A stretch of 64,000 bases of DNA from contig SBEG01000007.1 of NCBI GenBank assembly GCA_009668975.1, positions 124,001-188,000 of the forward strand, read 5' to 3'. The DNA comes from Deltaproteobacteria bacterium. Its GTDB lineage: Bacteria; Desulfobacterota; Desulfuromonadia; Geobacterales; Geobacteraceae. Numbering within the stretch: the first letter of the stretch is position 1; every line of letters starts with the position of its first letter. Positions 44,344 through 54,229 of this stretch are shown here, piece by piece. Below the pieces are notes generated by a model. That model was not told the DNA's origin, did not search any database, and was given only the letters and a program-made list of their open reading frames with translations. The position numbers and the translations under genes were made by a program.

Positions 44344-45440
44344 TCGATATGCATAAAATTATCGTTGACACCAGACACCTGATGAAAGAATTGTGCCGTA
44401 TCTTTTGCTATGTTCTGCCAACTTAAATTATTCAACGGTGCAATTTTAAACACATCTTCAACTGTAATATTATCCAAACATTCTTCGATAATCTTTGGAC
44501 CAATTCTATTTGAATAAATATTTACCCATGCCTTGCCAACCATTGTCTGGAGTTCCGCGAAGGAACCCATATCCGGAACTAATATCGGGCGGTTAAAGGA
44601 GAGAGCCAAAAGCGCACTACCAGAGTTTAAATTTTCCTGAAATGGAAAAATCACCAAATTGCAGGCATTGAAAAATGTCTGCAACTGGTTTTCATCCACA
44701 AAATCAAGAAAGAGCCTTATTCTTGAATCATCATGGGCAGCGTCCTTTATTTCCGCACCAAGTTGGGCTGAGTGAGGTTTGCCCGCAATAAGTAGTACCA
44801 AGTCATGGTTGGCCAGTTTTTTGAAGGCATGTATCAATTCGACCACATTTTTATATGGCCGAATTAAGCCAAAATAAAGTAAAACCTTTTTATTTAAAGG
44901 AATATCCAAAAATTTTCTTGCTTCAGAAAAGTCGACAGAATTGGGATACACATCCCTATAGTGCCCATGAGGTATAATACAATTTTGAATAGTGCCAAGC
45001 GAAGGGTAAAGCCGTAAAGCCTGATCTTTACCAACGGAACTCAAACTGATGAATCCATCAAGTCTTCTAATCAATGATAGCCGAAATATTGCCGCTAATT
45101 TTTTGTGATATTTTTCATGATCAGCAAGATTATGAACGGTCCAGACAATACGGATTTTTTTAAACCTCGCCATATCCAAGATCAACAATAACCTGATAAA
45201 TCGGAACAAAGACAAGAAAAAATTCTTATGACTGATTTGCCATTCGGGCCAATGGATATGTAAAACATCATGCGTTCCAAAGAGTAATTTTTTTGTTGAA
45301 AATTCTTCAACGGATGCAGACTCCCTGCTCATGTTGGAATACAGCAACCAATTGTAAGGATTTTGCTTTTTATTTTCGAACGCTGGCCATGCCAGCACTC
45401 GAACTGGTGCTCGCGACAAATTTTTATCCTTTGGAACCAA
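44340..45440 (-). CDS. Glycosyltransferase (GT4-like)
   Basis: 366 residues. FGTHDVLHIHWPEWQIS and VWTVHNLADHEK near the N-terminus, the donor-site region LLYFGLIRPYKNVVELIHAF and NSGSALLALSFNRPILVPDM near the C-terminus follow the GT-B retaining pattern. AT-rich, in the middle of the polysaccharide operon between polymerase and flippase. Donor sugar unknown. Confidence 0.82.
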   Translation of the reverse strand: MVPKDKNLSRAPVRVLAWPAFENKKQNPYNWLLYSNMSRESASVEEFSTKKLLFGTHDVLHIHWPEWQISHKNFFLSLFRFIRLLLILDMARFKKIRIVWTVHNLADHEKYHKKLAAIFRLSLIRRLDGFISLSSVGKDQALRLYPSLGTIQNCIIPHGHYRDVYPNSVDFSEARKFLDIPLNKKVLLYFGLIRPYKNVVELIHAFKKLANHDLVLLIAGKPHSAQLGAEIKDAAHDDSRIRLFLDFVDENQLQTFFNACNLVIFPFQENLNSGSALLALSFNRPILVPDMGSFAELQTMVGKAWVNIYSNRIGPKIIEECLDNITVEDVFKIAPLNNLSWQNIAKDTAQFFHQVSGVNDNFMHID

Positions 45441-45466
45441 TTCTCACCCCACTCAAAATCAAGGAG

Positions 45467-46771
45467 TCAGCACACATCCTGAAGCTCCTTCTGACATTTC
45501 CGTAATCGGTCAGCTTTCTGGCGGGTAAGAACAATGATCATCAACCAGAGTGTCATAGAAAGAAATACATCAGAAATTAGACTTGCCCAAGCGGCCCCTT
45601 TCCATGAAAAAATCGGGACGAGCCACAGAATCAGCATGACATTAATTATCGCTGTAGCTATCTGGCAAATGGTCCGGACACCTTGAAATCCAGCACCAGT
45701 CAATGAATCAGCAGCAAAATAATGAACAACCTTGATAAGAGGCAACAGAGACAGCCACCTAAGCGCGCTGACAGTTTCCCTATATTGATCACCAAGTATT
45801 AAGGGAAGGAGGGGTGCTAGCAGGAAAAGCCCAATTGATGCTAAAATCGCATATCCAATCGCATAAGGTAACAGTCGAGACGTGAAGCCCAGTGTACCAC
45901 GTAGTCCATTAACTCCATTTTGGAAATACTTCGCATATGCCGCATAAAGAAGTGAGCGAATAGGAGTAAAGGAAACGTCAATAATTCGGTATGCCGCACC
46001 ATAGATGCCAGCAGCATCCAGAGTCGCCAACCTGACAAGCAATGTCTTATCAATGTCGTTATAAATATTCTGTGACGAAAGGCTGACCGAAAAGTACAAC
46101 CCTTCCTTTATTTCTGAAAAAATAATGCGGCGGTCGTAAACTGGCCCCCCCAATTCCCGATTCACAAGACAAATCCCGACAATCGCACTTATGAAGATAC
46201 CTGCAAGGTATAAATAACCCCATAAAATAAGGGAAGGACGCTGCGTAACCAAGAGCAAACCAACCAGAAGGATTAAACGCGCCACATTCGATAATATCAT
46301 GAGTTGTGATGTCCGGACAAGTCGTTGGAAGGCTTGATATCCTTGCGCAGCTATATCCAGAAGTCGGGCAAATATGAGGTCAGCTATTGAAATTGAGAGG
46401 ATCAGAGCGAAGGGTATCGAAGCGGGCAAGAGGAGTATTGAGAGTAGTACAGCAAAAATAACCAATAATGTGCCTGAAAGTGAAGTAAGGACCAGTGCCT
46501 TCCCCCAATACTCAGGGAATGAGGATTCATTGCGTGAAACATTTTTTATAAGTATGTTCCCACTACCAAGACTCCCGAATGGAGCAAGGATAGCTACTAG
46601 TGCGGTGACACCCACAAAGGCACCATACGCCTGCACACCCAGGGATCTAGCAATAAGGATAAAGTAAATTGCCTGGATTGGTATCCGTGCGCCCTGTCCA
46701 AGAAACATCCAAATTGTATTTCTAGCCAAGTGGCAATTTTTAACTTTATCAAAGTAAGATTTGACTATCAC
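45467..46771 (-). CDS. Oligosaccharide flippase (Wzx-like)
   Basis: 434 residues with twelve or so membrane helices. N-terminal GQGARIPIQAIYFILIARSL and YGAFVGVTALVAILAPFGSL are the PST/MATE-like flippase signature. It moves undecaprenyl-linked repeat units across the inner membrane. Placed as expected in a Wzx/Wzy locus with chain-length and export genes upstream. Confidence 0.9.
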   Translation of the reverse strand: MIVKSYFDKVKNCHLARNTIWMFLGQGARIPIQAIYFILIARSLGVQAYGAFVGVTALVAILAPFGSLGSGNILIKNVSRNESSFPEYWGKALVLTSLSGTLLVIFAVLLSILLLPASIPFALILSISIADLIFARLLDIAAQGYQAFQRLVRTSQLMILSNVARLILLVGLLLVTQRPSLILWGYLYLAGIFISAIVGICLVNRELGGPVYDRRIIFSEIKEGLYFSVSLSSQNIYNDIDKTLLVRLATLDAAGIYGAAYRIIDVSFTPIRSLLYAAYAKYFQNGVNGLRGTLGFTSRLLPYAIGYAILASIGLFLLAPLLPLILGDQYRETVSALRWLSLLPLIKVVHYFAADSLTGAGFQGVRTICQIATAIINVMLILWLVPIFSWKGAAWASLISDVFLSMTLWLMIIVLTRQKADRLRKCQKELQDVC

Positions 46772-47206
46772 AGAAGAAACCCCAAAACCAATTCAATTAT
46801 CACTTTTCTACGCGATAGCCGATATATGTTGTCTCAATATATTGCTTCGACACCCAATAGTGTTCTAAAAAATGCTTAAACCAATTCCATAGAATCGAAG
46901 CAGTTAAGGCAATTATTGTGGCTCTGGGACAAATGAAGAATTGAACCCTGTATTACTGAAATTAAACTCCATTATTAGCAGAATTACTGGAATGGGATAT
47001 TTTTTTCGTCTACCTCAACTACGTAAGATCGCTCTATTTCGAAGTAAGGTCAGCAATCCAAATAGTTTGTCATGAATTTTCACAACAAGGTAGGCGTGTT
47101 TCTCAAAATCTTCCATTTCCGATATTATGCTGTCATAAAAAGGCTGAAAATACCAGAAAACTTGAGAACCTAGCTAGCCATCTTCCGATATTTCCGGATA
47201 GATACG
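46772..47206. other. Gap with a probable gene remnant
   Basis: AT-rich, 435 bp. On the minus strand a frame ending at 46801 encodes a ~50-residue tail (for example ILWNWFKHFLEHYWVSKQYI) that looks like real protein but has no start. It is probably the end of a deleted gene, possibly of a small transferase; it cannot be named. The rest shows no coding signal. Confidence 0.4.
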
Positions 47207-48394
47207 CTACTTCCTCGCCAAAAACATTCTACGAAATTCAAGCAACCTGCTTCGCTCATTATCAGGCATTTTTCCCAGGTACTCTAGAAAGAAAGATAGA
47301 ATTATTGTCAATACAAAAGCGACAAAAGTAATCGCTACTACCATCTGCGTTCGCTTCGGTTTCACCTTCTTATCAGGCACCCTGGCATTTTGAATTATCT
47401 GGATCCCAGGCACATCTTTGGCTTCGGAGAGTTTCGCCAATTCATGCTGCTTCGTGAGAAGTTCGACAATTGACTCCTGGATTTTAAATTCCCTCATGAA
47501 GCGCAGATATTCTTTGCCTAATGCTGGGATAGCTCCCACTCCGGGAATCGAACTGCCTTTGCTGCTGCCCTCAAGTCGGGAAATTTGTTTGGTAAGGTTT
47601 TCAATAGATGCCTTAACCGCCCTGATTTCATCATTATCGTCGGTTATGTATGCACGAAGAGCGGCCAACTGCACTTCTTTCACGGCAAGTTGAGCCTTTA
47701 ATTGTGCCACACTTTCTATTGTGGCTTGAGCCTGTCCGGCGACATCAAGGAACTTGTTCTTCGCTTGAAATGCGCTAAGATCGTTTTCGGCCTTTACAAG
47801 GTCAATTTTCGCTTTGGCTAATCGCTCCTCCAGATATATTCGGTTCCGCCCGGCGCCTGTGATACTCAGATTGACGGTAAGTTTGCCCAACTCATCAACA
47901 AAGGCATTTGCCATATTCGCGGCACGCTTCGGATCTTTGTCCTCGACAGTTATTGATATAATGCCGTCCTTTTTCCCAAGTTCAATAGTCGCCGTTTTGT
48001 CGAGCACTCTATATGTATCCAGCCGGAATTTCTGCTCATAAACATCCATCAGCTTAAAGCGGTCAATGATAGCATCTTTGACAGCCTCGCTATTAAGAAT
48101 TCCAACGTACATATCGCCTGAAGTTCCACCCCCAAACATACCCCCGGCAAGGTTTGCCAATCCACCCATCTGCGACATCATGGCCGTCATTAGGCCCTGA
48201 TCCTGCTGCGGGGGAAGAATACGTGCTGTAGAAGAATAGATTTTCGGTAGGACAAGACTGATAATTATCGATGCGACAAAAGCGGCAAAGGTCATTCCGA
48301 AGATCATCCTGCTCCGCTTGGCAATTATCTGCAGATAATCGAGAAGATTGATTGACTCGTCGTCTTGCGGATGTAGGGCTTCTTTATCCTGCAT
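47207..48394 (-). CDS. Wzz-type polysaccharide chain-length determinant
   Basis: 395 residues. A cytoplasmic start (SINLLDYLQIIAKRSRM), a first membrane helix near residues 35-53, a long periplasmic coiled-coil part (LAKAKIDLVKAENDLSAFQA) and a second helix near residues 355-375 are the classic Wzz plan. There is no BY-kinase domain. It controls polymer length with the polymerase. It follows the wza-like gene with about 100 bp between them. Confidence 0.88.
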   Translation of the reverse strand: MQDKEALHPQDDESINLLDYLQIIAKRSRMIFGMTFAAFVASIIISLVLPKIYSSTARILPPQQDQGLMTAMMSQMGGLANLAGGMFGGGTSGDMYVGILNSEAVKDAIIDRFKLMDVYEQKFRLDTYRVLDKTATIELGKKDGIISITVEDKDPKRAANMANAFVDELGKLTVNLSITGAGRNRIYLEERLAKAKIDLVKAENDLSAFQAKNKFLDVAGQAQATIESVAQLKAQLAVKEVQLAALRAYITDDNDEIRAVKASIENLTKQISRLEGSSKGSSIPGVGAIPALGKEYLRFMREFKIQESIVELLTKQHELAKLSEAKDVPGIQIIQNARVPDKKVKPKRTQMVVAITFVAFVLTIILSFFLEYLGKMPDNERSRLLEFRRMFLARK

Positions 48395-48494
48395 TTAAAT
48401 TCTCCGTAATTTAAATTCTCACGTTATCTTGGATCGAGTCGTATGGTTAAAATGTGCCATATGTTTGATTAAAGTATTGTACGAAAAACTTCTA

Positions 48495-49571
48495 TCAGTC
48501 TCTCCTTAGGAACTCAAGCTGAACGAACGGTTGCAGAACCGCACTTATGGCCTGAAGAGACGGCAGCATTTCATTGATGGCGTCGTTCCAGGCTCCCATA
48601 TTACTTCTCGGGACGTAAACAATGTCTCCTTCCATGAGCGGCAGAGGAAGTGCTTCGCCGCGGAGAATACGGTCGAAGTCGACAACAATTAGCTCACCAC
48701 GTGTTGTTGTGAGGGAGCGGATGATTCGCACATGTTTAAAATCATACCCAGTGTCGCGCAACTCAGCAGAGCCTATTGCCTGGGCAAGATTAAGGCCCCC
48801 CTGCAGCATGGGAACCGGCCCCGGCTTCTTCACCGCGCCAAATACGAATACCTTCTGGTTGCTGTTATCCGGGATAAAAATAGTGTCCCCCGGTAGTAAC
48901 CAGACATTTTGCTTCTGATTTCCGTTGAGCAGCAGGTCATAAACATCCACCGGCATGATTTTTTTGTTTCGGCTCAGGCGAGCACCGCGCAGGTTTGCGG
49001 CGGAATCGAAGCCGCTGCCCATGGCGATACCCTGAATGAGTTTCAAAGGGCGTTCCATGTAAAAAGTGCCCGGTGTTTTGAACTGCCCGAGAAGGTACAG
49101 AGGTTTGCTCCGGAATGCGGAGACCTCCACGACAACCCATGGATCCTTGACATATTTGCGGAGGCTTTCCTGGATTTTTGCCCTAGCTTGGGCCAGGGTC
49201 AGGCCGGCCACATGGATCAGACCTGCCCTGGGAAGTTGAATGTATCCACCGCCGTCAACCCTGCTTCCCTGGCCCTGGCCAGAACCGTTTGTCCCCGCTC
49301 CGGCAAGTCCCGCGGCACCTCCAGTAAAGTTGAACAGCATCGGACTGTTGCTGTTTACGGTCAGCACATCATTCACACCGATTATATATTCCTCTGAAGG
49401 CGGAGCTTCCACATCGAGCGCAGGTACAGATAATTCCTTTTTTTCAACTATTGGAGAACTGACCTGCTTTACCGTGCCCGCGGGAAGGTCTATATACCCT
49501 GCGCATCCGGATGTCAGGCACGTTGCGATGAGCAGTATAGTGCCAGCAATTTTAAACTTTAAGATTTTCAT
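48495..49571 (-). CDS. Polysaccharide export outer-membrane lipoprotein (Wza-like)
   Basis: The ATG at 49571 begins a lipoprotein signal (LLIATCLTSGCAG, lipobox Cys ~residue 23), giving 358 residues; the frame is open to 49622. EEYIIGVNDVLTV begins the polysaccharide-export domain, followed by SLBB-type ligand domains (KPLYLLGQFKTPGTFYMERP and KVFVFGAVKKPGPVPMLQGG). It forms the outer-membrane export channel. It is the first gene of the minus-strand polysaccharide locus. Confidence 0.9.
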   Translation of the reverse strand: MKILKFKIAGTILLIATCLTSGCAGYIDLPAGTVKQVSSPIVEKKELSVPALDVEAPPSEEYIIGVNDVLTVNSNSPMLFNFTGGAAGLAGAGTNGSGQGQGSRVDGGGYIQLPRAGLIHVAGLTLAQARAKIQESLRKYVKDPWVVVEVSAFRSKPLYLLGQFKTPGTFYMERPLKLIQGIAMGSGFDSAANLRGARLSRNKKIMPVDVYDLLLNGNQKQNVWLLPGDTIFIPDNSNQKVFVFGAVKKPGPVPMLQGGLNLAQAIGSAELRDTGYDFKHVRIIRSLTTTRGELIVVDFDRILRGEALPLPLMEGDIVYVPRSNMGAWNDAINEMLPSLQAISAVLQPFVQLEFLRRD

Positions 49572-50208
49572 AGATGTCCCAGCTATCCTGTTGAAGGTTT
49601 GGTTTTCTACAACGGTAATCAAAAAAACAATAAAGCCGAATAGATGCAGACTTTTTCTCTTGCCAAATTTGTTTTTATAACATTTACCTTACTGATTAGC
49701 AACAATCTTCCGAAATGATTTAAATACATTCCCTCTCCCTGAGGGGGTTTATAGAGTGGGGGGAGACTCAGAAATCTACTCCGTCCAACATCTTCTTTAG
49801 GACCTGTGAAGTCCCCAGTAAGAAGGGTTCAGAAGGGGAATAGCAGCAACCAGGGTCATCTTTGCAGGGAAGCTGTAATATCAAATACTTAGCCACTTGT
49901 GTCAAGAACCAAGCTTATCATTTTATCCGCGGATGACAGCAAACTTACGTGTGCAGAACTAGTCACTCAATATAATTCAAATATTTTGCTTAAAATTTTT
50001 TGTACCATAGCATACCAATTCAGCAGAGGCAACAATTCGACTTCGAGGATAACCGTGAGCAGCGTGCTGCCATACCCATTCAGGACCAGCCCACATTACC
50101 ACACCCGCAGGATGGATTTATACTTCAAACTCACTACCTCCCTTCTCCACCTTTCCCCCTTGCTTTTTCTCTGGCGCACAGCTACTCTTTTCCTCGAAGG
50201 AGTATACG
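49572..50208. promoter_or_regulatory. Upstream region of the polysaccharide locus with a candidate promoter
   Basis: About 640 bp without a gene between divergent units. On the minus strand, TTGACA (complement of 49900-49905) and GATATT 17 bp further (complement of 49877-49882) could start the wza transcript, leaving a long 5' leader of about 300 bases. A G/C-rich patch near 49730-49770 (CCCTGAGGGGG and GTGGGGGGAG) resembles common dispersed repeats. I looked for a JUMPStart/ops element and did not find one. Confidence 0.35.
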
Positions 50209-51261
50209 ATGGACCCGGTTCGACATCTGAAAGTCTCCATTCTCGTGCTCGGTGTTCTCATCTCGCTCGGCATTCTCGGCTATATGGGGATTGAGGGCTG
50301 GGATTTCCTTGATGCCCTCTACATGACGGTCATTACCCTGGCGACCGTCGGCTTCAAGGAAGTACATACCCTCAGCGACCCCGGGAAAATGTTTACCATG
50401 CTGCTGATCATTCTGGGCGTCAGCGTTCTCGGTTATATTGTCGGAAGTCTTGCCCAGATCATGTTTGAAGGACAGTTCCAGCGCATCGTCGGGAGGAAAA
50501 AGGTGGAAAAGAAGATTGCAGCTCTCCGTGACCATTACATTGTCTGCGGATTCGGCAGGATGGGCGCTCTCATCTGCCGGGAGTTTGCCGCCAAGCCGCT
50601 GCCCTTTGTGGTGGTGGAAAAAAATCACGAGGTGATTGAAAAGCTCGAGGAGGATCAGTATCTCTACCTCCGCGGTGATGCAACCGATGACGATACGCTG
50701 TTGAAGGCCGGGATCAAAAATGCCAAGGGGCTGATCTCGGTGGTCGCCTCCGACACGGAGAATGTTTATATTACCCTCTCGGCACGGGGACTGAACACCG
50801 ATCTCTTCATATTGGCCCGCTCCGGCGACGAGGGCTCAGACCTCAAGCTGAAACGTGCCGGAGCCAGCAAGGTGATATCTCCCTACCTGATCGGCGGAAA
50901 CCGCATGGCCCAGGCCATCCTGCGTCCCAATGTGGTCGACTTTATCGAGATTGCCACCGGCCGTGAACACCTGGAATTGCAGATGGAAGAAATCATCATC
51001 CCGCCCGGTTCCGGGCTTATCGGCGAGAATCTTGTCAGTTCGGGCTTCCGCAAGGAAACCGGGGTGATGATCGTCGGCATCAAGAAACAAAACGGCAGCA
51101 TGGTCTTCAATCCCGAATCGCACACCCAATTTGGCGAGCAGGACACTTTGATCGTTCTTGGACAGCCGGCCGCGATCAGCAAACTGGAAGAATTGGTACA
51201 ATGCGGCAGCTGCGCCACCGACGTGATCAAAAAACTCAAGAAGAGAACACATGAAAGCTAA
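50209..51261 (+). CDS. Potassium channel with RCK (TrkA-N and TrkA-C) domains
   Basis: 350 residues: two membrane helices (about 8-28 and 60-80) around a pore loop with the filter TLATVGFKEV, then a Rossmann RCK domain starting YIVCGFGRMGALICREF and a TrkA-C domain near 260-335. This is the MthK-like plan of a ligand-gated K+ channel in the inner membrane. The filter has TVGF instead of the usual TVGY, a rare but known variant. The downstream isomerase gene overlaps its stop. Confidence 0.9.
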   Translation: MDPVRHLKVSILVLGVLISLGILGYMGIEGWDFLDALYMTVITLATVGFKEVHTLSDPGKMFTMLLIILGVSVLGYIVGSLAQIMFEGQFQRIVGRKKVEKKIAALRDHYIVCGFGRMGALICREFAAKPLPFVVVEKNHEVIEKLEEDQYLYLRGDATDDDTLLKAGIKNAKGLISVVASDTENVYITLSARGLNTDLFILARSGDEGSDLKLKRAGASKVISPYLIGGNRMAQAILRPNVVDFIEIATGREHLELQMEEIIIPPGSGLIGENLVSSGFRKETGVMIVGIKKQNGSMVFNPESHTQFGEQDTLIVLGQPAAISKLEELVQCGSCATDVIKKLKKRTHES

Positions 51262-52039
51262 ACAGGTTTTTGTTCACGCCCCCTACGCTTTGATCGGCGA
51301 GCATCTTGATTTCATCCTGCAGCGGGGGATCAACCCTGAGATCGCCTTTACCGGAGATTCACTCGACACCCTGGACGTGCGGAAATTACGCGAAATCTCC
51401 CAGGTCCTTATCGAAAACGGCATCCGCACCACCATCCACGCTCCTTTCATGGACCTAAGCCCCGGCGCCCTGGACAGGCTGGTTCTGGAGGCGACCCGGC
51501 AGCGCTTTCAGCAGGTAATGGCAGCCGCCGCCATTTTGAAACCCGCGGTGGTGGTCTTTCATCCTGGCTATGACCGCTGGCGCTTCGGCAGCAGCCGGAA
51601 CCGCTGGCTTGCCCAGAGCATCGAAACTTTCCAACCGGTAGTCGAAAGCGCGGCAACAATCGGCTGCACCGTGGCCGTGGAAAATATCTTCGAAGAAGAA
51701 CCTTCGACCCTCAAGGCACTTCTGGAAGCCTTCGACTCGCCCCTGTTCCGCCACTGCTTCGATGTGGGGCACTGGAACCTCTTTTCCAAGCTCAGCATGG
51801 CAGAGTGGTTTGCCGAGCTTGGCCCGTATATCGCCGAAGCGCATATCCATGATAATCACGGGTTTTCTGATGACCATAGCCCGCTGGGCGAGGCGGGTAT
51901 CGACTTTCCCCTGTTTTTCCGCTTGATGGCCCACTATGCCCCCGCAGCTGCCTGGACCATCGAGGCGCACAACCGGCAGGCGGTCGAGCGGGCGCTCGAA
52001 AACCTCGCCCCCTTTCTTGCCGAGCACTACCCGGAATAG
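51251..52039 (+). CDS. Sugar phosphate isomerase/epimerase-like TIM-barrel protein
   Basis: 262 residues of the xylose isomerase-like/AP endonuclease 2 superfamily: RTTIHAPFMDLSPGA, VVFHPGYDRW, VAVENIFEEEPSTL, CFDVGHWNLF and EAHIHDNHGFSDDHSPLGEG-like ordering supply metal-binding His/Glu/Asp. The reaction is unknown. Its start overlaps the K+ channel gene by 11 bases, suggesting co-transcription. Its stop is followed by the DAHP synthase leader region. Confidence 0.82.
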   Translation: MKAKQVFVHAPYALIGEHLDFILQRGINPEIAFTGDSLDTLDVRKLREISQVLIENGIRTTIHAPFMDLSPGALDRLVLEATRQRFQQVMAAAAILKPAVVVFHPGYDRWRFGSSRNRWLAQSIETFQPVVESAATIGCTVAVENIFEEEPSTLKALLEAFDSPLFRHCFDVGHWNLFSKLSMAEWFAELGPYIAEAHIHDNHGFSDDHSPLGEAGIDFPLFFRLMAHYAPAAAWTIEAHNRQAVERALENLAPFLAEHYPE

Positions 52040-52093
52040 TGACCCGCAATTTTTTTCTTGACAGCAATGCCTTTCCTTGGCAACAATGCCTAC

Positions 52094-52186
52094 ATGATTC
52101 TTACTAACTCTTGTACCTTTATCGCCTTTACTTTTTGGTGCGGTTTCTTTTTTCGACCGTCCACCCGGCGTAAAGGTCTGAGTTAG
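52094..52186 (+). CDS. Phenylalanine-rich leader peptide of the DAHP synthase gene
   Basis: A 30-codon frame (ATG at 52094, stop TAG at 52184-52186) encodes a peptide with the cluster FIAFTFWCGFFF: six Phe and one Trp in twelve codons. It lies 155 bp before the DAHP synthase gene and is followed by alternative hairpins. This is the arrangement of pheL-type transcription attenuation: when Phe-tRNA is short, the ribosome stalls at the Phe codons and the terminator does not form. The ribosome-binding site is weak. Confidence 0.7.
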   Translation: MILTNSCTFIAFTFWCGFFFRPSTRRKGLS

Positions 52187-52249
52187 GCGTAGCAGAAAAA
52201 ATTCAAGACCGGAAGCCGAGGGTGGACTGCACAGCACCCCCGGCTTTTT
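52159..52249 (+). promoter_or_regulatory. Attenuator: antiterminator and terminator hairpins before aroF
   Basis: GTCCACCCGGC (52159-52169) can pair with GCCGAGGGTGGAC (52215-52227), which would block the terminator. The terminator itself is AGCCGAGGGTG (52214-52224) with CACCCCCGGCT (52235-52245) followed by Ts. The two structures share the same strand, as required for attenuation. Confidence 0.7.
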
Positions 52250-52276
52250 CATCTTTTGAAACAAGCACCAGCCAGC

Positions 52277-52316
52277 AAAGGGCCGGGGGAAAAATCCTCC
52301 GGCCCTTTATGTTTTT
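52277..52316 (+). terminator. Second GC-rich hairpin with T-run before aroF
   Basis: AAAGGGCCGG and CCGGCCCTTT pair around an A-rich loop, followed by TATGTTTTT. It stands just ahead of the DAHP synthase ribosome-binding site (AAGGAGAAAGGAAG), so it may be a second regulated terminator. Confidence 0.6.
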
Positions 52317-52340
52317 CCGGGGACAAGGAGAAAGGAAGAT

Positions 52341-53360
52341 ATGATCATCGTCATGAAAGCCGGAGCAGCGAAGAAAGACAAGGATGAGGTGTTGAAGCGA
52401 ATCAGGGAGTTGGGCTACAAACCCCATGTGATTCACGGCGCCACCAGGGACGTCATCGGAGCCGTGGGCGACGAGCGGGGCAAACACATTCTCCATTCAA
52501 TGGAATCCATGCACGGGGTGGAAAGTGTCGTGCCGATCCTGCAACCCTACAAGTTGGCCTCGAAAGAGGTTAAAAAAGAACGGAGCATCATCCGCATCTC
52601 GGACAAAGTTGCCATTGGCGGCAAGGAGCTTATCGTCATGGCCGGCCCCTGTTCCGTGGAAGGGGAAGAGCAGATCATCGAGACGGCCCTGGCCGTTCGG
52701 GATGCCGGTGCGCAGATGCTGCGCGGCGGTGCTTTCAAACCGCGCACCTCGCCCTATTCGTTCCAGGGGCTTGAAGAAGAGGGTCTGAAACTCTTGGCCA
52801 AGGCCCGGGAGGCAAGCGGCCTCCCTTTCGTCACCGAGGTAATCAACCCGGAAACCGTGGAATTGGTGGCTGATTACTCCGACATGCTGCAGATCGGCGC
52901 CCGCAATGCCCAGAACTTCGCTCTGCTGAAAAAAGTCGGACAGACAAACAAGCCGGTTCTACTGAAGCGCGGCATGTCCATGACCATCCAGGAATTCCTC
53001 ATGAGCGCCGAATACATCATGAGCGAAGGCAACCAGGCCGTGATCCTCTGTGAGAGGGGCATCCGGACCTTTGAAACCGCAACCCGAAATACCCTTGACC
53101 TCTCCGCCATCCCGGTGCTCATGGAAAAGACCCATCTGCCGGTCGTCGCTGACCCATCCCATGGCACCGGAAACTACCATTACGTCGCGGCAATGGCCTT
53201 TGCCGCAGTTGCTGCCGGTGCCGACGGCCTGATGATCGAAGTTCATTCCGACCCGGAGCATGCCTCCTCCGACGGACCTCAGTCCCTGAAACCATCAAAA
53301 TTCGCGAAAATGATGGGAAAATTAAAGCTATTCGCCGAAGCGGCAGACCGTACCCTCTGA
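52341..53360 (+). CDS. aroF: 3-deoxy-7-phosphoheptulonate (DAHP) synthase
   Basis: First step of the shikimate pathway: condenses PEP and erythrose 4-phosphate. 339 residues: an N-terminal ferredoxin-like regulatory domain ([20 protein letters not shown]) and the TIM-barrel catalytic part with [29 protein letters not shown] and [12 protein letters not shown], as in the KDO8P-synthase-like type. Strong ribosome-binding site. Expression is probably attenuated by phenylalanine supply (leader at 52094). A 14-bp hairpin without T-run follows the stop (53380-53412). Confidence 0.93.
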   Translation: MIIVMKAGAAKKDKDEVLKRIRELGYKPHVIHGATRDVIGAVGDERGKHILHSMESMHGVESVVPILQPYKLASKEVKKERSIIRISDKVAIGGKELIVMAGPCSVEGEEQIIETALAVRDAGAQMLRGGAFKPRTSPYSFQGLEEEGLKLLAKAREASGLPFVTEVINPETVELVADYSDMLQIGARNAQNFALLKKVGQTNKPVLLKRGMSMTIQEFLMSAEYIMSEGNQAVILCERGIRTFETATRNTLDLSAIPVLMEKTHLPVVADPSHGTGNYHYVAAMAFAAVAAGADGLMIEVHSDPEHASSDGPQSLKPSKFAKMMGKLKLFAEAADRTL

Positions 53361-53550
53361 TTTTCTTTACCGTTCACTCCTGTCCCCCCCCAGAATAGGA
53401 CAGGAGTGAACCGCGGAAATGCCGTATAACCAGGAAAGGATTGACTTCATTGATTTCATTCGCTACTCTCCTCTGGCTAAAAAACACCACATTTTCATGA
53501 TCTGGGTCCAGCAGGCCCTGGAACATCCAATACATGGGGGAGAGAAAAAT

Positions 53551-53940
53551 ATGAGCGGAAAAATCTCTCAGCAGCAAGCATCGGCAAAAGCCGCGGAAAT
53601 CCTGAGCGCATTGAAAGACGGTAGCAGCGAAATAGAGAATATAGACGTCAGCTTCATCCTCTATCTTACCGAGATCATCTCGAACCGGGGTACGGTGGAA
53701 GAACCGGAACTATCGAGGGAAATGGTCAATGACATCATCGCCGCGATGATGAAACATGGCGTGAACATGCACGACTGGCCACAGATCATCTCTCAACTGG
53801 TAAAGGCCCTGCACACGGTGATTCTCTATAATATTCCCGACTGCTATCATGAAAAGGCGGTAGCACTGGCGGCAAAAGAGCTGCAGGATGGTTTTGTCGG
53901 CAGCAGAAAAGAATATTTTGCTCTTTTGGGCGTGAACTAG
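53551..53940 (+). CDS. Hypothetical protein, probably helical
   Basis: The ATG at 53551 has GGGGGAG upstream and gives 129 residues; the frame is open to 53419 but the longer N-terminus looks less conserved in character. The sequence is helical and soluble (SAKAAEILSALKDGSSEIEN, then WPQIISQLVKALHTVILYNI). No family recognised. The stop codon TAG is part of the end of a palindromic element that begins at 53937. It stands alone between aroF and that element. Confidence 0.6.
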   Translation: MSGKISQQQASAKAAEILSALKDGSSEIENIDVSFILYLTEIISNRGTVEEPELSREMVNDIIAAMMKHGVNMHDWPQIISQLVKALHTVILYNIPDCYHEKAVALAAKELQDGFVGSRKEYFALLGVN

Positions 53941-54104
53941 GAGTCTGTCGGACTTAGGAAATCGAAGCGAAAATTCGGCTGGGCGAGGACAGATTTTGAC
54001 GATTTTGCAGGGTAATAGTTGTTCTATTACCCAAAAAAACGGCGAAATATGAACCGTCCAGACGGATTTGCAGCAGATTTGCCCTAAGCCCGACAGGCTC
54101 CTAG
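53937..54104. repeat. 168-bp palindromic MITE-like element
   Basis: Ends CTAGGAGTCTGTCGGACTTA and the near-complement at 54083-54104 form ~22-bp imperfect terminal inverted repeats, with CTAG at both ends. The centre is a perfect hairpin, GGGTAATAG/CTATTACCC (54010-54032). The two halves remain partly complementary throughout, so the whole element can fold into one long stem. It carries no gene. Confidence 0.75.
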
Positions 54105-54229
54105 TACCCTGTAGCAGATGTTTTGTCGCAGAAAACCCCTTCAAACCTCCCCTTGACAGGGGAGACTTAAAGGCTTCCCCCCTGTCAAGGGGGGATTGAG
54201 GGGGGTTGATTTTAGGTGCTACATGGTAC
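54104..54229. repeat. Second palindromic element (126 bp)
   Basis: Ends GTACCCTGTAGCA and TGCTACATGGTAC (one mismatch); the inside contains CCCCTTGACAGGGG and its complement. It abuts the previous element. A third inverted repeat, TTCCCACGGGTCA/TGACCCGTGGGAA, follows at 54262-54303. A short frame 54223-54399 between here and the next gene is not convincing as a gene. Confidence 0.7.
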
